This document shows positions 5,397 to 7,310 of a stretch of 7,310 nucleotides of DNA, piece after piece. Each line of letters begins with the position of its first letter. The stretch's first letter is position 1. Position numbers and translations under genes: made by a program. The notes beneath the pieces were generated by a model that worked only from the letters and a program-made list of their open reading frames with translations, was not told the DNA's origin and made no database searches. Source of the stretch: Cyanobacteria bacterium UBA11370 (GTDB taxonomy: Bacteria > Cyanobacteriota > Cyanobacteriia > Cyanobacteriales > Coleofasciculaceae); assembly GCA_003486645.1 (NCBI GenBank), contig DNGI01000029.1, positions 765-8,074 on the forward strand. The letters are read 5' to 3'.

Positions 5397-7187
5397 TTAT
5401 CGTTTCACTAACTTCTTCGCCATCTTCCGTAAACGAACTGACTTCGGTGTTACTTCCACCAATTCATCTGACCCAATATATTCCAACGCACGTTCCAAAC
5501 TCATATCGACTGGCGCTTGTAACTGGACGAGTTCATCCCCAGTTGCAGAACGATGGTTCGTTAATTGCTTCGTCTTACAAACATTGAGATCCAAATCTTG
5601 AGGACGGTTGTGTTCCCCAACAATCATACCCTTGTACACCTTAGTCCCTGGAGTAATAAAGAATACACCCCGGTCTTCGGCGTTTTTCATGGCGTAGAAT
5701 GTCGCAACTCCTTCCTCAAAGGCAATCATCACCCCATTGCGCCGCGTCTCAAGATCACCGGACAGGGGACGATAATCCAGGAAACTGTGATTCATAATCC
5801 CCTCACCGCGAGTCAGGCGCATGAATTCACCCCGGAACCCAATTAAACCACGGGCGGGAATCACAAACTCTAGCTGAGTACGACCATTTCCGCCAACTTG
5901 CATATCCTGCATTTCGCCCTTGCGCTGACCCAACCGTTCGATGCAACCACCCACCGCTTCTTCGGGAATGTCTAGCACTAAGCATTCATAAGGTTCGCAA
6001 GGTTGACCGCTAACTTCTCGGTAAATGACTTGGGGTTGGGATACCTGAAACTCATACCCCTCACGGCGCATGGTTTCAATTAAAATACCCAAATGCAATT
6101 CACCCCGACCGGAAACCAGGAATTTATCGGGAGAGTCCGTTTCTTCGACCCGCAAGGCGACGTTGGTTTCTAATTCTCGGATTAAGCGATCGCGTAATTG
6201 TCGAGAGGTGACATAATCCCCTTCCTGACCCGCAAAGGGTGAATCGTTCACCGAAAACGTCATCTGTAACGTCGGTTCATCCACCTTAATTAACGGTAAA
6301 GCTTGAGGTTCGTTGGGACAAGTAATCGTCTCCCCAATATTGGCATTGGCAAACCCCGACACTGCAACAATATTACCCGCCGAGGCTTCTTGCAGGTCAA
6401 CTCGCTTTAACCCTTCAAACCCCATCAATTTAGTAATTTTACCCTTGACAATTTCTCCAGTTTCTGTCACTAAAGCGGCTTGCTGACCGGATTTGATTGT
6501 GCCATTGTGAATTCTGCCAATTACAATTCGACCGAGATAATCGGAATAGTCTAGAGTTGTGACTTGTAATTGCAGGGGTTTGGCGGGATCTCCCACGGGT
6601 GGGGGAACGAGGCGCAGGATTGCTTCAAACATGGGTTGCATATCCACCCCTTCTGCGTCTAAGTCTTCTTTGGCATATCCATCTAAACCAGAGGCGAATA
6701 GATAGGGGAACTCGCACTGATCGTCATCCGCACCTAATTCGATAAACAAGTCGAGGACTTTATCCACCGAACCATAGGGATCGGCTTGAGGTCGGTCGAT
6801 TTTGTTTACAACAACAATCGGGCGCAGTCCTTTTTCTAAGGCTTTTTTGAGTACAAATCGGGTTTGGGGCATTGGCCCTTCATTGGCATCCACAATTAGG
6901 ATACAGCCATCCACCATACCCAATACTCGTTCGACTTCACCGCCGAAGTCTGCGTGACCGGGTGTATCGACAATATTAATTAATGTATCTTTGTAACGAA
7001 CAGCGGTATTCTTCGCCAGAATAGTAATACCCCGTTCCCGCTCCAAATCGTTGGAGTCCATCACGCAGTCTGGAACCTCTTCCCCTTCACGGAAGATACC
7101 GGATTGTTTGAGCAGGGCATCAACCAGGGTGGTTTTACCGTGATCGACGTGGGCGATAATAGCGACGTTGCGAATCGGGAGAGTCAT
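5397..7187 (-). CDS. typA: Ribosome-binding GTPase TypA/BipA
   Basis: Translational GTPase of the EF-G/LepA class that binds the 70S ribosome and helps ribosome assembly and translation under stress (cold, high light and other conditions in various bacteria). The 596 residues match the usual length of about 600. The GTP-binding domain (about 1-200) has the P-loop AHVDHGKTT (12-20), switch I RGIT (53-56), DTPGH (74-78), NKID (128-131) and the ASG loop near 165-167. A beta-barrel domain II (about 205-300) and an EF-G III-like domain (about 303-385, with [13 protein letters not shown] at 359-371) follow. The EF-G V-like domain (about 390-480) carries [11 protein letters not shown] at 445-455. 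The BipA-specific C-terminal domain has GEHNR (524-528), KQLTNHR (540-546) and TPKSVRLRK (580-588), which separate it from EF-G and LepA. All motifs are intact. It is a single-gene unit with its own terminator. The ATG has no Shine-Dalgarno sequence; the minus-strand leader just before it is pyrimidine-rich (CCCCTAACCCCTCT). Confidence 0.98.
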   Translation of the reverse strand: MTLPIRNVAIIAHVDHGKTTLVDALLKQSGIFREGEEVPDCVMDSNDLERERGITILAKNTAVRYKDTLINIVDTPGHADFGGEVERVLGMVDGCILIVDANEGPMPQTRFVLKKALEKGLRPIVVVNKIDRPQADPYGSVDKVLDLFIELGADDDQCEFPYLFASGLDGYAKEDLDAEGVDMQPMFEAILRLVPPPVGDPAKPLQLQVTTLDYSDYLGRIVIGRIHNGTIKSGQQAALVTETGEIVKGKITKLMGFEGLKRVDLQEASAGNIVAVSGFANANIGETITCPNEPQALPLIKVDEPTLQMTFSVNDSPFAGQEGDYVTSRQLRDRLIRELETNVALRVEETDSPDKFLVSGRGELHLGILIETMRREGYEFQVSQPQVIYREVSGQPCEPYECLVLDIPEEAVGGCIERLGQRKGEMQDMQVGGNGRTQLEFVIPARGLIGFRGEFMRLTRGEGIMNHSFLDYRPLSGDLETRRNGVMIAFEEGVATFYAMKNAEDRGVFFITPGTKVYKGMIVGEHNRPQDLDLNVCKTKQLTNHRSATGDELVQLQAPVDMSLERALEYIGSDELVEVTPKSVRLRKMAKKLVKR

Positions 7188-7226
7188 AGAGGGGTTAGGG
7201 GATAGGTCTGGAGAGATGGAATTTTT

Positions 7227-7232
7227 AGTATA
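7227..7232 (-). promoter_or_regulatory. Possible -10 box of typA
   Basis: TATACT on the minus strand matches the TATAAT consensus at five of six bases. It would place a transcription start near 7220 and a leader of about 33 nt. No good -35 hexamer is present: CTGACA occurs upstream, but with a 24-bp spacer, which is too long. If correct, the promoter may need an activator or the upstream G-rich tract. Confidence 0.35.
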
Positions 7233-7263
7233 GATTTCTTAATAATTGTAGCTTACTGTCAGC

Positions 7264-7297
7264 GACAAGGGGGACAAGGGGGACAAGGGGGGTAGGG
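7264..7297. repeat. GACAAGGGG nonamer tandem repeat with a G-quadruplex motif
   Basis: Three perfect 9-bp copies (7264-7272, 7273-7281, 7282-7290) followed by GGTAGGG. The plus strand carries four G-runs (7269-7273, 7278-7282, 7287-7292, 7295-7297) with loops of 4, 4 and 2 nt, satisfying the canonical G-quadruplex pattern. It lies 77-110 bp upstream of the typA start, with the G-rich strand being the typA template strand. Confidence 0.85.
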
Positions 7298-7310
7298 TTT
7301 TACAACTCAT

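Noticed and set aside
5297..5846. Three plus-strand reading frames (5297-5587, 5392-5601, 5565-5846)
   Set aside because: All lie mostly antisense to typA, one overlaps its terminator, and none has a family motif.

Overview
The window looks like chromosomal DNA of a cyanobacterium, probably a filamentous or otherwise repeat-rich one. Four perfect HIP1 octamers (GCGATCGC at 631, 3703, 4321 and 6186) lie in coding DNA. There are three short tandem repeat tracts, and the first gene has the modular RTX architecture common in large cyanobacterial genomes. No species is claimed.

Layout. Positions 1-335 are non-coding apart from a heptanucleotide repeat at the left edge. A plus-strand gene (336-1334) encodes a protein made almost wholly of RTX calcium-binding nonapeptides plus a C-terminal cap. 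It converges on a minus-strand gene (2171-1608) for a secreted, cysteine-bearing protein of about 20-residue ladder repeats. The tail-to-tail gap between them holds a stop-proximal hairpin and two palindromic elements. One of these is a good MITE candidate: 85 bp, perfect 12-bp inverted ends, GAT on both flanks. Further right, a minus-strand pair encodes an MFS transporter (5093-3636) followed 19 nt later by a GT4 glycosyltransferase (3616-2465), very probably one transcription unit. The last gene, also on the minus strand, is the complete translational GTPase typA/bipA (7187-5397). It is followed by a convincing intrinsic terminator, and a G-quadruplex-type repeat lies upstream of it.

How the genes relate. 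The two left-hand proteins are both predicted to leave the cytoplasm, by different routes: RTX proteins usually use type I secretion, and the ladder protein has a Sec signal peptide. Nothing shows that they cooperate. The MFS-GT4 pair could make and move a glycosylated metabolite, lipid or polysaccharide precursor, but the substrate cannot be read from sequence. typA is a housekeeping and stress-related ribosome factor unrelated to the rest.

No clearly new multi-gene system is visible. The most unusual signals are the nested palindromic elements at 1362-1565, the five-nonad superperiod inside the RTX array, and the G-rich repeat tracts on either side of typA.
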